Positions 15,457-21,399 of a DNA stretch of 26,285 nt are shown here, piece by piece. The stretch comes from Caulobacter sp. CCH9-E1 (GTDB lineage: Bacteria > Pseudomonadota > Alphaproteobacteria > Caulobacterales > Caulobacteraceae). A program made the translations under genes and the position numbers. The notes under the pieces are model-generated. The model saw only the letters and a program-made list of their open reading frames with translations. It made no database searches and had not been told where the DNA came from. The stretch is taken from NCBI RefSeq assembly GCF_001556515.1, contig NZ_LSJA01000351.1, forward strand, positions 1-26,285, written 5' to 3'. Each line of letters begins with the position of its first letter. Position 1 is the stretch's first letter.

Positions 15457-15485
15457 TAAATATCGCTTCACGATATATTGGTCAA
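15457..15485 (-). promoter_or_regulatory. Sigma70-like promoter with operator-like site B in its spacer
   Basis: On the minus strand TTGACC (15485-15480), 17 bases, then TATTTA (15462-15457). The 19-bp element AATATCGCTTCACGATATA (15459-15477) lies almost wholly in the spacer and contains the perfect inverted repeat ATATCG-CTTCA-CGATAT. A protein bound here would block polymerase. A TATATT (15474-15479) on the plus strand could serve as -10 for the MarR gene, so the same site could control both directions. Confidence 0.65.
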
Positions 15486-15530
15486 ATGACCCAGCTAGCG
15501 GCTGTTTCAGAGTGTGCTAGACAACGGTCA

Positions 15531-15550
15531 CGTCACGCTTGAGCGTGGCG
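15531..15550 (+). promoter_or_regulatory. Inverted repeat in the MarR leader
   Basis: CGTCACGCT (15531-15539) pairs with AGCGTGGCG (15542-15550), a nine-pair stem with one G-U pair and a two-base centre. It ends 13 bases before the TTG start of the MarR gene. It could be a second dyad operator or an RNA hairpin near the ribosome-binding site. The two-base loop is too tight for an ideal RNA stem, which favours a DNA site. Confidence 0.35.
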
Positions 15551-15563
15551 TTGGAACCTCGCC

Positions 15564-16019
15564 TTGCCCAAACGCCCGCCCGCCTCCGTGGCCGAACCCG
15601 CCCTCGCCGAATCCGACTACCGCGCCCTCGGTGATTTTCGATATGCGATCCGCCAGTTCCTGGCGTTTAGCGAAGAAGGCGCAAGGGCCCACGGCCTGAC
15701 AAGCCAGCAGCATCAAGCCTTGCTGGCCATCAAGGCCCACCCCGGTCCGGGGCCGATTTCGATTGGCGAGCTCGCCGAAAGCCTGCTGATCAAGAACCAC
15801 AGCACCGTCGAACTGGTGGCGCGCCTCGTCGAGCGTGAGCTGGTGGCCCGCCGCGAGTCCGACGCCGATCGTCGCCGCGTGGTGCTGACCCTGCGCCCCA
15901 AGGGCGAGGACATTCTGGAGACGATCTCGCGTCGCAACCTCGCGCGCCTGAACGATGGAGCCAACATCCTAGCGGACATCATCGAGGCGGCTCGCCGCGC
16001 CACTGGCGAACGCCCTTAA
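15564..16019 (+). CDS. MarR family transcriptional regulator
   Basis: 151 residues from TTG 15564. No ATG exists in frame after the upstream stop at 15540, and GGAA lies seven bases before the TTG. The layout is the MarR winged helix-turn-helix: a dimerisation helix ('YRALGDFRYAIRQFLAFSE' at about 19-37), 'GLTSQQHQALLAIKAHP' (44-60), the recognition region 'SIGELAESLLIKNHSTVELV' (about 66-85), and the wing 'RRESDADRRRVVLTLRPKG' (about 95-113) with its usual D-x-R-R motif, followed by a C-terminal dimer helix. MarR dimers bind 16-20 bp palindromes and typically repress themselves and a divergent gene, releasing on ligand or oxidant. No cysteine is present, so a direct thiol switch is unlikely. 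Site B lies about 90 bases upstream, making this the prime candidate for the local operator network. Confidence 0.9.
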   Translation: MPKRPPASVAEPALAESDYRALGDFRYAIRQFLAFSEEGARAHGLTSQQHQALLAIKAHPGPGPISIGELAESLLIKNHSTVELVARLVERELVARRESDADRRRVVLTLRPKGEDILETISRRNLARLNDGANILADIIEAARRATGERP

Positions 16020-16774
16020 CAGACGACGACGCTGGCCCGGGCCGCCCAAAGACTTTGCGGCGACGCCGCGTGCAAGCCCGCTCCCTTCTCGCCCAGCAGC
16101 ACAGCCCGCGAGATCACGATCAGGTCCGAGGGACGATCCAGCAGATAGCGCCAAACCGCCTCGCCGATCCGCTCGGCCCGGATAGCGAAGGCTTGGGCGC
16201 TACCGTCCAGCGCTTGGCGAACCTGCGTGAGCTTGTCCTCGACCGCGTCCCCTTCCCGCGACACCACCACGACATCAAGCTCGACATCGGGACCGGCGTG
16301 GAGCGCCACGAGATCGATCGCCGCGCGACGCGCCGGATCAGCGTCGGTGACCGCCACCACGCGGTGAATCGGCAGGAAGACCTGCGAGGCCAAACAGACC
16401 GGCACCGTCATGGCGCGCACGAGCGGCTCGACATGACGGCCAAGATTTTGGCGTTGCTGCGCGGCGCGTTGTCCTCGCTTGCCCATGATCACCGCGGCGG
16501 CGCCGGCGGTCAGGGCCGAGCCCAGCAACCCGCCCTCGCCTAAACTAAGCTGGGGCGGCGCCGCGCCCTGGTCCGCGAGCCCCGCGGCCAGCCCTTCCAG
16601 CAGCTCACGGCCTTCCTGGGCGGTCTCGGCCTTTTCGCGCACGTGCCGAAGCTCCAGCCGCGCGCGCAAACGCTCGGCCAGCCAGGCCCCATGCTCGGCG
16701 ACGCTGGCGGCGTAACCAGAAGCATCGACCAGCGCGCAGACAAGCGGCGGCGCGGCCGGCGCGAGCCCGGTCAT
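16016..16774 (-). CDS. Tandem universal stress protein (two UspA-like domains)
   Basis: 252 residues from ATG 16774, which overlaps the stop of the upstream gene as ATGA. The first domain begins 'PPLVCALVDASGYAASVAEH' and ends at the nucleotide-binding-like motif IMGKRGQRAAQQRQNLGRHV (about 112-131; G-2X-G then G), followed by 'MTVPVCLA'. The second begins 'IHRVVAVTDADPARRAAIDL' and ends 'PSDLIVISRAVLLGEKGAGL', where the Gly-rich ATP motif is degenerate. This suggests one binding and one non-binding half. Tandem Usp proteins act in the cytosol in stress survival, often with trehalose and channel genes. The longer frame to 16882 is rejected because it overlaps the upstream gene with Arg-rich noise. 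The stop overlaps the convergent MarR stop. Confidence 0.82.
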   Translation of the reverse strand: MTGLAPAAPPLVCALVDASGYAASVAEHGAWLAERLRARLELRHVREKAETAQEGRELLEGLAAGLADQGAAPPQLSLGEGGLLGSALTAGAAAVIMGKRGQRAAQQRQNLGRHVEPLVRAMTVPVCLASQVFLPIHRVVAVTDADPARRAAIDLVALHAGPDVELDVVVVSREGDAVEDKLTQVRQALDGSAQAFAIRAERIGEAVWRYLLDRPSDLIVISRAVLLGEKGAGLHAASPQSLWAARASVVVC

Positions 16775-17631
16775 GTCGGCCACTGGGCCAGGGTCGCGCC
16801 CTTGTCGTCCTCGAAGGCGACGCGGTCCAGCGCCGCGCCGAAGAGACAGATCGGACGGTGCTCGGCCGACTCGCTCCAGCAATGAACCGCCGCCCCATCG
16901 GCGAAGCCGGTGAGCCGCCCTTCGATCACCAAAACAAAATTCGTCGCCGCGCCGCCGTCGCTCGTGGGCGACTTGATCACGACTTCATAGGGACGATCAC
17001 CGCGGCGCGCGGCGCGCGGGCTCTCTTCGTCATGGAAGACCACCAACCCCAGGCTGGGGGCCTCCACCGGCGTTGGGGTCGCTGGCGGAGCGACGGGGCG
17101 GCGCTTGGGGCAGCCCTCGGCCGTGAGCCAGGGACGCGGCAGCCAGAAGCCCTCGACGGCTTCGGTCTTGGGCGGCAGAGGCGCGGCGCGAATCAGCGGC
17201 AGGTCGGTCAGCACCGCCGGACGCGCCACCAGCCGCACCGTCCCAGCCGCGGCGTCGCGTTGATAATAGGCCTGGGTCGCGCCCGGATCGACCAGCGGAC
17301 CACCGCAACCAAAGGCCAGACGCACCAGAAAGGTCCTGCCGGCCAGCCCCTTGGACTCGGCCAGCTCGCCGGCGGCGTAGGCGGCTGCAGCGGCCCGGGC
17401 GCCGGCGATCAGTTCCGCTCGCCCCAAGGGCGCGCTGGCGACAGGCGCGGCGGCCACGAGCGGAGGCGCGGTCTCGGCGACGGGGGGCGGCTCGGGCGCA
17501 GGCGGGGCCTTCGCGCCGGGCGTAGGCTTGAGCAGCAGCACGACCAACACCACAACCGCCGCCAAGCCGATGGCGAACGGCGCGACCAGGGCGAACTTGC
17601 GGTCGGGGGGCCTTGGCCTATTGTCGCTCAT
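16771..17631 (-). CDS. Membrane-anchored protein of unknown function
   Basis: 286 residues. A short basic cytoplasmic start (MSDNRPRPPDRK) is followed by one transmembrane helix at about 14-34 (LVAPFAIGLAAVVVLVVLLL) and a Pro/Ala-rich linker (about 36-70). The remainder is a periplasmic region of about 210 residues with a few cysteines (CGG near 110, CPKRR near 175, HCW and ICLF near 250-260) that may form disulfides. The region 'PYEVVIKSPTSDGGAATNFV' resembles no family I can name. It shares a four-base ATGA overlap with the Usp gene, so the two are one operon. It is divergent from the permease gene across only 51 bases. Function unknown; a surface sensor or envelope factor is a guess. Confidence 0.75.
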   Translation of the reverse strand: MSDNRPRPPDRKFALVAPFAIGLAAVVVLVVLLLKPTPGAKAPPAPEPPPVAETAPPLVAAAPVASAPLGRAELIAGARAAAAAYAAGELAESKGLAGRTFLVRLAFGCGGPLVDPGATQAYYQRDAAAGTVRLVARPAVLTDLPLIRAAPLPPKTEAVEGFWLPRPWLTAEGCPKRRPVAPPATPTPVEAPSLGLVVFHDEESPRAARRGDRPYEVVIKSPTSDGGAATNFVLVIEGRLTGFADGAAVHCWSESAEHRPICLFGAALDRVAFEDDKGATLAQWPT

Positions 17632-17682
17632 GTCGTTAGCCTAGAAGACAAGGTCTCGATTGCAACCTCTTGTGCTCAGGCC

Positions 17683-18978
17683 ATGACCGCGCCGCAGTTC
17701 ATCGCGCTTGGCGTCCTGGTGGTCGTGGTCGCCGCCCTGATCCACGGCAAGCTCCGCTCAGACGTCGTGGCCCTGGCCGGCGCGGCGGTCCTGCTGGCGA
17801 CCCGCACCGTGCGCCCGATCGAGGCCCAAGGCGCCTTCGCAAGTCCGGCGATCATCGCCCTGGCCTCGCTGTTCGTGATCGCCTACGCCATGGAGCTGTC
17901 GGGCCTTCTGGGCCTGATGATCCGCGGCGCGACCAAGCTCTGCGCGCGCCTCGGAGCCGCGGGGCTCTGGGTGGTGATTGGCCTTTGCGGCGTCGCATCG
18001 GCCTTCCTCAACAACACCCCGATTGTCGTGCTGGGCGCGCCGGTCGTGCGGGACGTCGCTCAGGGGCTGTCGCTCTCGCCGAAGCGCTTCCTGATCCCGC
18101 TATCGTACGCCACGATCCTCGGCGGGGCGTGCACCCTGATCGGCACTTCGACCAATCTCCTGGTCAACGACATGGCTCGCAACGCTGGGCAACCCGCCTT
18201 CAGCCTGTTCGAAGTGACGCCGGTCGCCCTGATCGTGGCCGCAGTGGGCGGCCTCTATCTGCTGATCGTGGGACCAAGGCTTCTGGTGGCCGATCCCCAG
18301 CCCGAACGCGCGCCGCTAGCGCCGCCCCATGGCGCGCCCTTGATTGGTGACGATCCGACCCTCTATCCGTCGAATCCACCGTTTCAGCCAGCCAAGGCCA
18401 TCGCAGCCCTGGCGGTCTTCATTGTGGTGGTCGTCACGGCCGCCACGGGACTCCTGCCCATCGCGGCCTCGGCCTTCGCGGGCGCAGTGGCCCTGGTCCT
18501 GATCCGCGTGATCGGCGTCGAGCAGGCCTATCGCGGGTTACGACCAGACATCCTGCTGTTGATCGCCGGGATGGTGGTGGTGGGGCTGTCGATGGAGGTG
18601 ACCGGCCTCGCCGCGCTCGCGACCGAGCAACTGGTCGGTTGGCTGCACGGGCTCAGCCCGCTCTACGCCCTGGCTCTCGTCTACGGCGCGACGTTGCTGT
18701 TGACGGAAATCCTCTCGAACGCGGCGGTCGCGGTCCTTTTAACCCCGGTGGCCGTGGCCTTGGCGGAAAGCCTGGGCGTCAGTCCCCGCCCCTTCCTCGT
18801 GGCGGTGATGATGGCCGCCAGCGCCGCCTTCGCCACGCCGTTTGGCTACCAGACCAATGTCCTCGTCTATCAGCTCGGCGGGTACCGCTATATCGACTTC
18901 GTGCGGATCGGCGCGCCGCTCAACCTGATCACTTGGGCCGCGGGCATGGGCGCGATCCCAGCCTTCTTCCCGTTCTGA
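17683..18978 (+). CDS. SLC13-like (DASS/ArsB superfamily) permease
   Basis: 431 residues with about ten to twelve helices. Each half carries an Asn-rich re-entrant motif typical of the ion-transporter superfamily: 'SAFLNNTPIVVLGAPVV' near 105-121 and 'GTSTNLLVNDMA' near 155-166 in the first half, and 'ILSNAAVAVLLTPVAVALA' near 345-363 and 'FGYQTNVLVYQLGGY' near 386-400 in the second. Such proteins move sulfate, dicarboxylates, arsenite or other anions with Na+ or H+. Most bacterial SLC13 members of this subtype carry two TrkA-C regulatory domains in the central loop. Here only a linker of about 40 residues ('VADPQPERAPLAPPHGAP..') is present, so this is a short form. ATG 17683 is preferred as the hydrophobic N-terminus begins there. 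Substrate unknown. Confidence 0.87.
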   Translation: MTAPQFIALGVLVVVVAALIHGKLRSDVVALAGAAVLLATRTVRPIEAQGAFASPAIIALASLFVIAYAMELSGLLGLMIRGATKLCARLGAAGLWVVIGLCGVASAFLNNTPIVVLGAPVVRDVAQGLSLSPKRFLIPLSYATILGGACTLIGTSTNLLVNDMARNAGQPAFSLFEVTPVALIVAAVGGLYLLIVGPRLLVADPQPERAPLAPPHGAPLIGDDPTLYPSNPPFQPAKAIAALAVFIVVVVTAATGLLPIAASAFAGAVALVLIRVIGVEQAYRGLRPDILLLIAGMVVVGLSMEVTGLAALATEQLVGWLHGLSPLYALALVYGATLLLTEILSNAAVAVLLTPVAVALAESLGVSPRPFLVAVMMAASAAFATPFGYQTNVLVYQLGGYRYIDFVRIGAPLNLITWAAGMGAIPAFFPF

Positions 18979-19042
18979 TCGAGGTTTGGTTCCCTTGGCG
19001 GGGGTCACAATATCGTCACCCCATAGTGTCCAGCCGCCACAT

Positions 19043-19061
19043 TAGATCGTGATACGATCTT
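19043..19061 (+). promoter_or_regulatory. Operator-like site C upstream of the receiver-like gene
   Basis: TAGATCGTGATACGATCTT contains the perfect inverted repeat AGATCGT-GAT-ACGATCT (19044-19060). Its reverse complement AAGATCGTATCACGATCTA aligns with sites A and B over ATCG-NN-TCACGAT with the same 6-5-6 geometry. It lies 41 bases before ATG 19102. No good -35/-10 pair is evident around it, so its position relative to the start site is uncertain. Confidence 0.6.
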
Positions 19062-19088
19062 CTGGAAGCCACTCAACAGGTTTCCAGA
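19061..19088 (+). promoter_or_regulatory. Leader hairpin before the receiver-like gene
   Basis: TCTGGAAGCC (19061-19070) pairs with GGTTTCCAGA (19079-19088), ten pairs including one G-U, with loop ACTCAACA. It follows site C immediately and ends five bases before the GGGGAG ribosome-binding site of 19102. It could modulate translation or be part of the transcription start region. Confidence 0.4.
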
Positions 19089-19101
19089 CCACGGGGAGCA
19101 C

Positions 19102-19461
19102 ATGCACGACAACGACAAGGACACCATTCTTCTGATCTGCGGCGACGCCGCCGAAGCCGCCCGGATCATGGCCGATCTCTACGAGGCGCAAGTCGGCGTC
19201 ATCGGTCCGTTCCAAACGGCGGGCATGGCCCTCGCCGCGAGCGCTCAGACCCACGCGACCCTGGCCGTCTTGGCCGGTGAGCCCACCGGTCAGCGCAAGA
19301 CGCCGCAGCTGGCCAAGACCCTGCTGGAGACCTGGGGCGTGAGGTCGATGCTGCTCGATGAGGCCGAGCACGCCGTCTTTGACCAAGCCGACTGGCGCGC
19401 GCCCGACTCTCAAGTCTTGCGCATCCGGCGCGCGCTCAAGCGCGAGCCCCTCTCGCTCTGA
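19102..19461 (+). CDS. Small degenerate receiver-like protein
   Basis: 119 residues with a strong ribosome-binding site (GGGGAGCAC before ATG 19102). 'TILLICGDAAEAARIMADLY' (residues 8-27) looks like strand 1 and helix 1 of a CheY-like receiver, with acidic residues at the loop (GDAAE) and the 'G-x-x-x-x-A-L/A' rhythm of helix 2 (VIGPFQTAGMALAASA). Where the phospho-acceptor aspartate should be ('ATLAVLAGEPTG', near 54-65) there is no Asp, so the protein probably is not phosphorylated. The C-terminal third ('GVRSMLLDEAEHAVFD') does not show the usual Thr/Lys positions. I infer a pseudo-receiver or another small alpha/beta protein. It sits before the MscS channel gene, possibly in one transcript, and carries site C in its promoter region. 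Confidence 0.68.
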   Translation: MHDNDKDTILLICGDAAEAARIMADLYEAQVGVIGPFQTAGMALAASAQTHATLAVLAGEPTGQRKTPQLAKTLLETWGVRSMLLDEAEHAVFDQADWRAPDSQVLRIRRALKREPLSL

Positions 19462-19496
19462 GCGCTGCAGCGCTAGCCTGAAGCCGCCTTCGGCGG
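19461..19496 (+). terminator. Palindrome and GC hairpin between the receiver-like and MscS genes
   Basis: AGCGCTGCAGCGCT (19461-19474) is a perfect 14-bp palindrome overlapping the stop codon. Ten bases on, CCGCC-TTC-GGCGG (19484-19496) forms a short stem, followed after four bases by CCTTTTGCTTC. Together they could be a weak terminator or attenuator limiting read-through into the MscS gene. Confidence 0.4.
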
Positions 19497-19525
19497 AGAC
19501 CTTTTGCTTCCAGAGGAGGACGCCG

Positions 19526-20704
19526 ATGACGGCTAGCGAACGCATGCTTGCGGCCCTACGGGGCTTGCTCGCGCATTTTTCCACCCTGAGCCTGGCGGCG
19601 TTGCTGATCAACCTGGCGCTTACCGCCGTGGTGATTGGCCTAGCCTGGGGCGCGGGCCGGCTGGCGCGGCGCTTGACGCTTGTTGGCGCGCACCGTCTGC
19701 CAGGCCCATCGGACGCCGAAAAGACCGTGCGCACCCATCGCCTGGCGCGTCTGGCGGGCTGGGCAGTGCAGACCATGTCAAGCCTCGCCGCCGTGCTCTT
19801 CATCGCCGACATATGGGGCTTCAATCTTCTGGCCTGGACCGCCACGCCCATGGGCGCGCAACTGGTGATGGGCCTTCTGCGTCTGGTGCTGGTGCTGATC
19901 ACGGCCGTGGCCGCCTTCGAGCTCGTCGGCCTCGCGATCGGGCGGGCCATGGGACGATTCGCCGAACGCGCCGAGGAGCCCCGTCGCCGGGCTCAGCTCT
20001 CCACGCTGGCGCCCCTGCTGCGCGGCATTACCCAGACCGCCATCGTCATCGTCGCGGCGCTGATGGCGCTGTCGGAACTTGGCGTGAAGATCGGCCCGCT
20101 CCTGGCGGGCGCGGGTGTCGTGGGAGTGGCGCTCGGCTTTGGCGCCCAAACCCTCGTCAAGGACTTCCTGACCGGCATCTTCCTGATCGTCGAGGACATC
20201 GTCTCGGTCGGCGACATCATCCGGATCGGCGACAGCGGCGGCCTCGTCGAGCAAATGACCCTGCGGACGATCCGCCTGCGCGACTTCGACGGGACCGTCC
20301 ACGTCTTTCCCTACAGCGAGGCCCAGGTGTTGCATAACCTCACCAAGCGCTTCTCCTATTACGTCTTCGATCTGCAGGTGTCCTACGGTTCGGATCTCGA
20401 CGCCGCCTTGTCGCTGATGAAGCGGGTTGGTGCCCGCCTGAAGTCGGACCCGGACTACGCCGACAAGATCCTCGAACCCATCGAGGTCGTCGGCGTCGAC
20501 AATCTCGCGGAAAGCGGCGTGGTCCTGAAGGCGAGGATCAAGACCCTCCCCTTGCAGCAGTGGACGGTCGGCCGTGAGTACAACCGCCGTATCAAGCTGG
20601 CCTTCGACGAGGCGGGAATCGAAATTCCGTTCCCGCATTTGAAGGTCGTCATGCCTGAACAGCAGATCGCCGAACTCGCCGCCGCTCGCGCCGCGCCAAA
20701 CTAG
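19526..20704 (+). CDS. MscS family mechanosensitive ion channel
   Basis: 392 residues from ATG 19526, backed by AGAGGAGGA. Three or four N-terminal helices (about 22-45, 72-95, 108-135) precede the pore helix TM3, where the Gly/Ala-rich line 'GAGVVGVALGFGAQTLVKDF' (about 195-214) is the MscS hallmark. This is followed by 'LTGIFLIVEDIVSVGDIIRI' and the beta domain ('MTLRTIRLRDFDGTVHVFPY'). The C-terminal alpha/beta vestibule ends 'FDEAGIEIPFPHLKVVMPEQ'. Such channels open when membrane tension rises after osmotic downshock and release small solutes, including trehalose and ions. The fit with otsBA and the ClC gene is notable. A longer N-terminal frame without a ribosome-binding site is rejected. 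It is convergent with the YetF gene, 16 bases apart. Confidence 0.93.
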   Translation: MTASERMLAALRGLLAHFSTLSLAALLINLALTAVVIGLAWGAGRLARRLTLVGAHRLPGPSDAEKTVRTHRLARLAGWAVQTMSSLAAVLFIADIWGFNLLAWTATPMGAQLVMGLLRLVLVLITAVAAFELVGLAIGRAMGRFAERAEEPRRRAQLSTLAPLLRGITQTAIVIVAALMALSELGVKIGPLLAGAGVVGVALGFGAQTLVKDFLTGIFLIVEDIVSVGDIIRIGDSGGLVEQMTLRTIRLRDFDGTVHVFPYSEAQVLHNLTKRFSYYVFDLQVSYGSDLDAALSLMKRVGARLKSDPDYADKILEPIEVVGVDNLAESGVVLKARIKTLPLQQWTVGREYNRRIKLAFDEAGIEIPFPHLKVVMPEQQIAELAAARAAPN

Positions 20705-20720
20705 GCTCGGAGACGACGGT

Positions 20721-21224
20721 CTAGCGCGACACTGACCCAAGGACGGTAAGCTGGGTCTCGCCGCGACCAATCACGCTCATGTCGCCGTCGGTTTCAAGGA
20801 CGACGACGGCCACATCTTCGATCCGGCCAAACCCCGCCTTACGGATAACCGCTTCGAGCTCAGGCTGGGTGATCCGCTCTTGGATCATGGCCCGGCCGAG
20901 GATGCGACCATTCTCCACCAGCATCCGCGGCTCCGACCGTACGAGGCGGCCAAAGCCGGGCCAATACACCGAGACGCGCGACACCGCCCGTTGCAGCACC
21001 GCCAGCATGCAGAAGGCCAATGCGCCTTCCAGCAGCGCCACGTCCTTCGTCAGCAAGACGCTGGCCAGGGTCGACCCGAGAGCGACGGTGACCACGAGAT
21101 CAAAGGCGTTGAGCTTGGAGAGCGCGCGCTTGCCGGCGACCCGCAGGACAAGGACCAGCCAAGCGTAGGCTAGCGTCGAGACGACGGCGACGCGGATTAG
21201 ATCGTGGAGAGTGTCGAAGAACAT
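20721..21224 (-). CDS. YetF/DUF421 family membrane protein
   Basis: 167 residues from ATG 21224 (MFFDTLHDLIRVAVVSTLAY); a TTG at 21233 would add three residues. Three N-terminal helices ('LIRVAVVSTLAYAWLVLVLR', 'AFDLVVTVALGSTLASVLLT', 'EGALAFCMLAVLQRAVSRV') lead to the conserved DUF421 cytosolic domain: 'SEPRMLVENGRILGRAMIQE', then 'ITQPELEAVIRKAGF' and 'IEDVAVVVLETDGDMSVI'. The motifs 'GKRALSKLNAFDLVVTVALG' and 'RxxP..LV..G' are diagnostic. The biochemical role of this family is not established; Bacillus members are found with spore and stress genes. It is divergent from gcd across 175 bases and convergent with mscS. Confidence 0.88.
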   Translation of the reverse strand: MFFDTLHDLIRVAVVSTLAYAWLVLVLRVAGKRALSKLNAFDLVVTVALGSTLASVLLTKDVALLEGALAFCMLAVLQRAVSRVSVYWPGFGRLVRSEPRMLVENGRILGRAMIQERITQPELEAVIRKAGFGRIEDVAVVVLETDGDMSVIGRGETQLTVLGSVSR

Positions 21225-21360
21225 TCCACGCAAACGCTTCGCGGTGTCGGCGAAGTTCCTGATCTGTCGTCAAGCAGCGCCAGATAGATCGTCGCGGCCA
21301 TTGGCTCGCTACACGACATTTTGAGGCCACGCATCCGCGCCACGCGCATTTAGACCTGAA

Positions 21361-21379
21361 CGCGACCGCATCGGTCGCG
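21361..21379. promoter_or_regulatory. Perfect 8-bp inverted repeat upstream of gcd
   Basis: CGCGACCG (21361-21368) and CGGTCGCG (21372-21379) around CAT. It ends 20 bases before ATG 21400, just ahead of the GGAGGG ribosome-binding site. It may be an operator or a leader hairpin. It is different in sequence from the operator-like sites A-C. The rest of the 21225-21399 gap shows no clear promoter. Confidence 0.4.
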
Positions 21380-21399
21380 GCAAGCGGAGGGCTGCGGCG

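Noticed and set aside
21231..21259. GGAAC-N18-CGTTT upstream of the YetF gene as a general-stress (EcfG/SigT) promoter
   Set aside because: The spacer is one or two bases longer than the usual 16-17 and the start site would fall on the ATG. No other gene in the stress cluster has a matching GGAAC element.
21285..21292. TAGATCGT half-site in the yetF-gcd gap as a fourth operator
   Set aside because: Only one half matches; the partner CGAT arm is absent at the required spacing.
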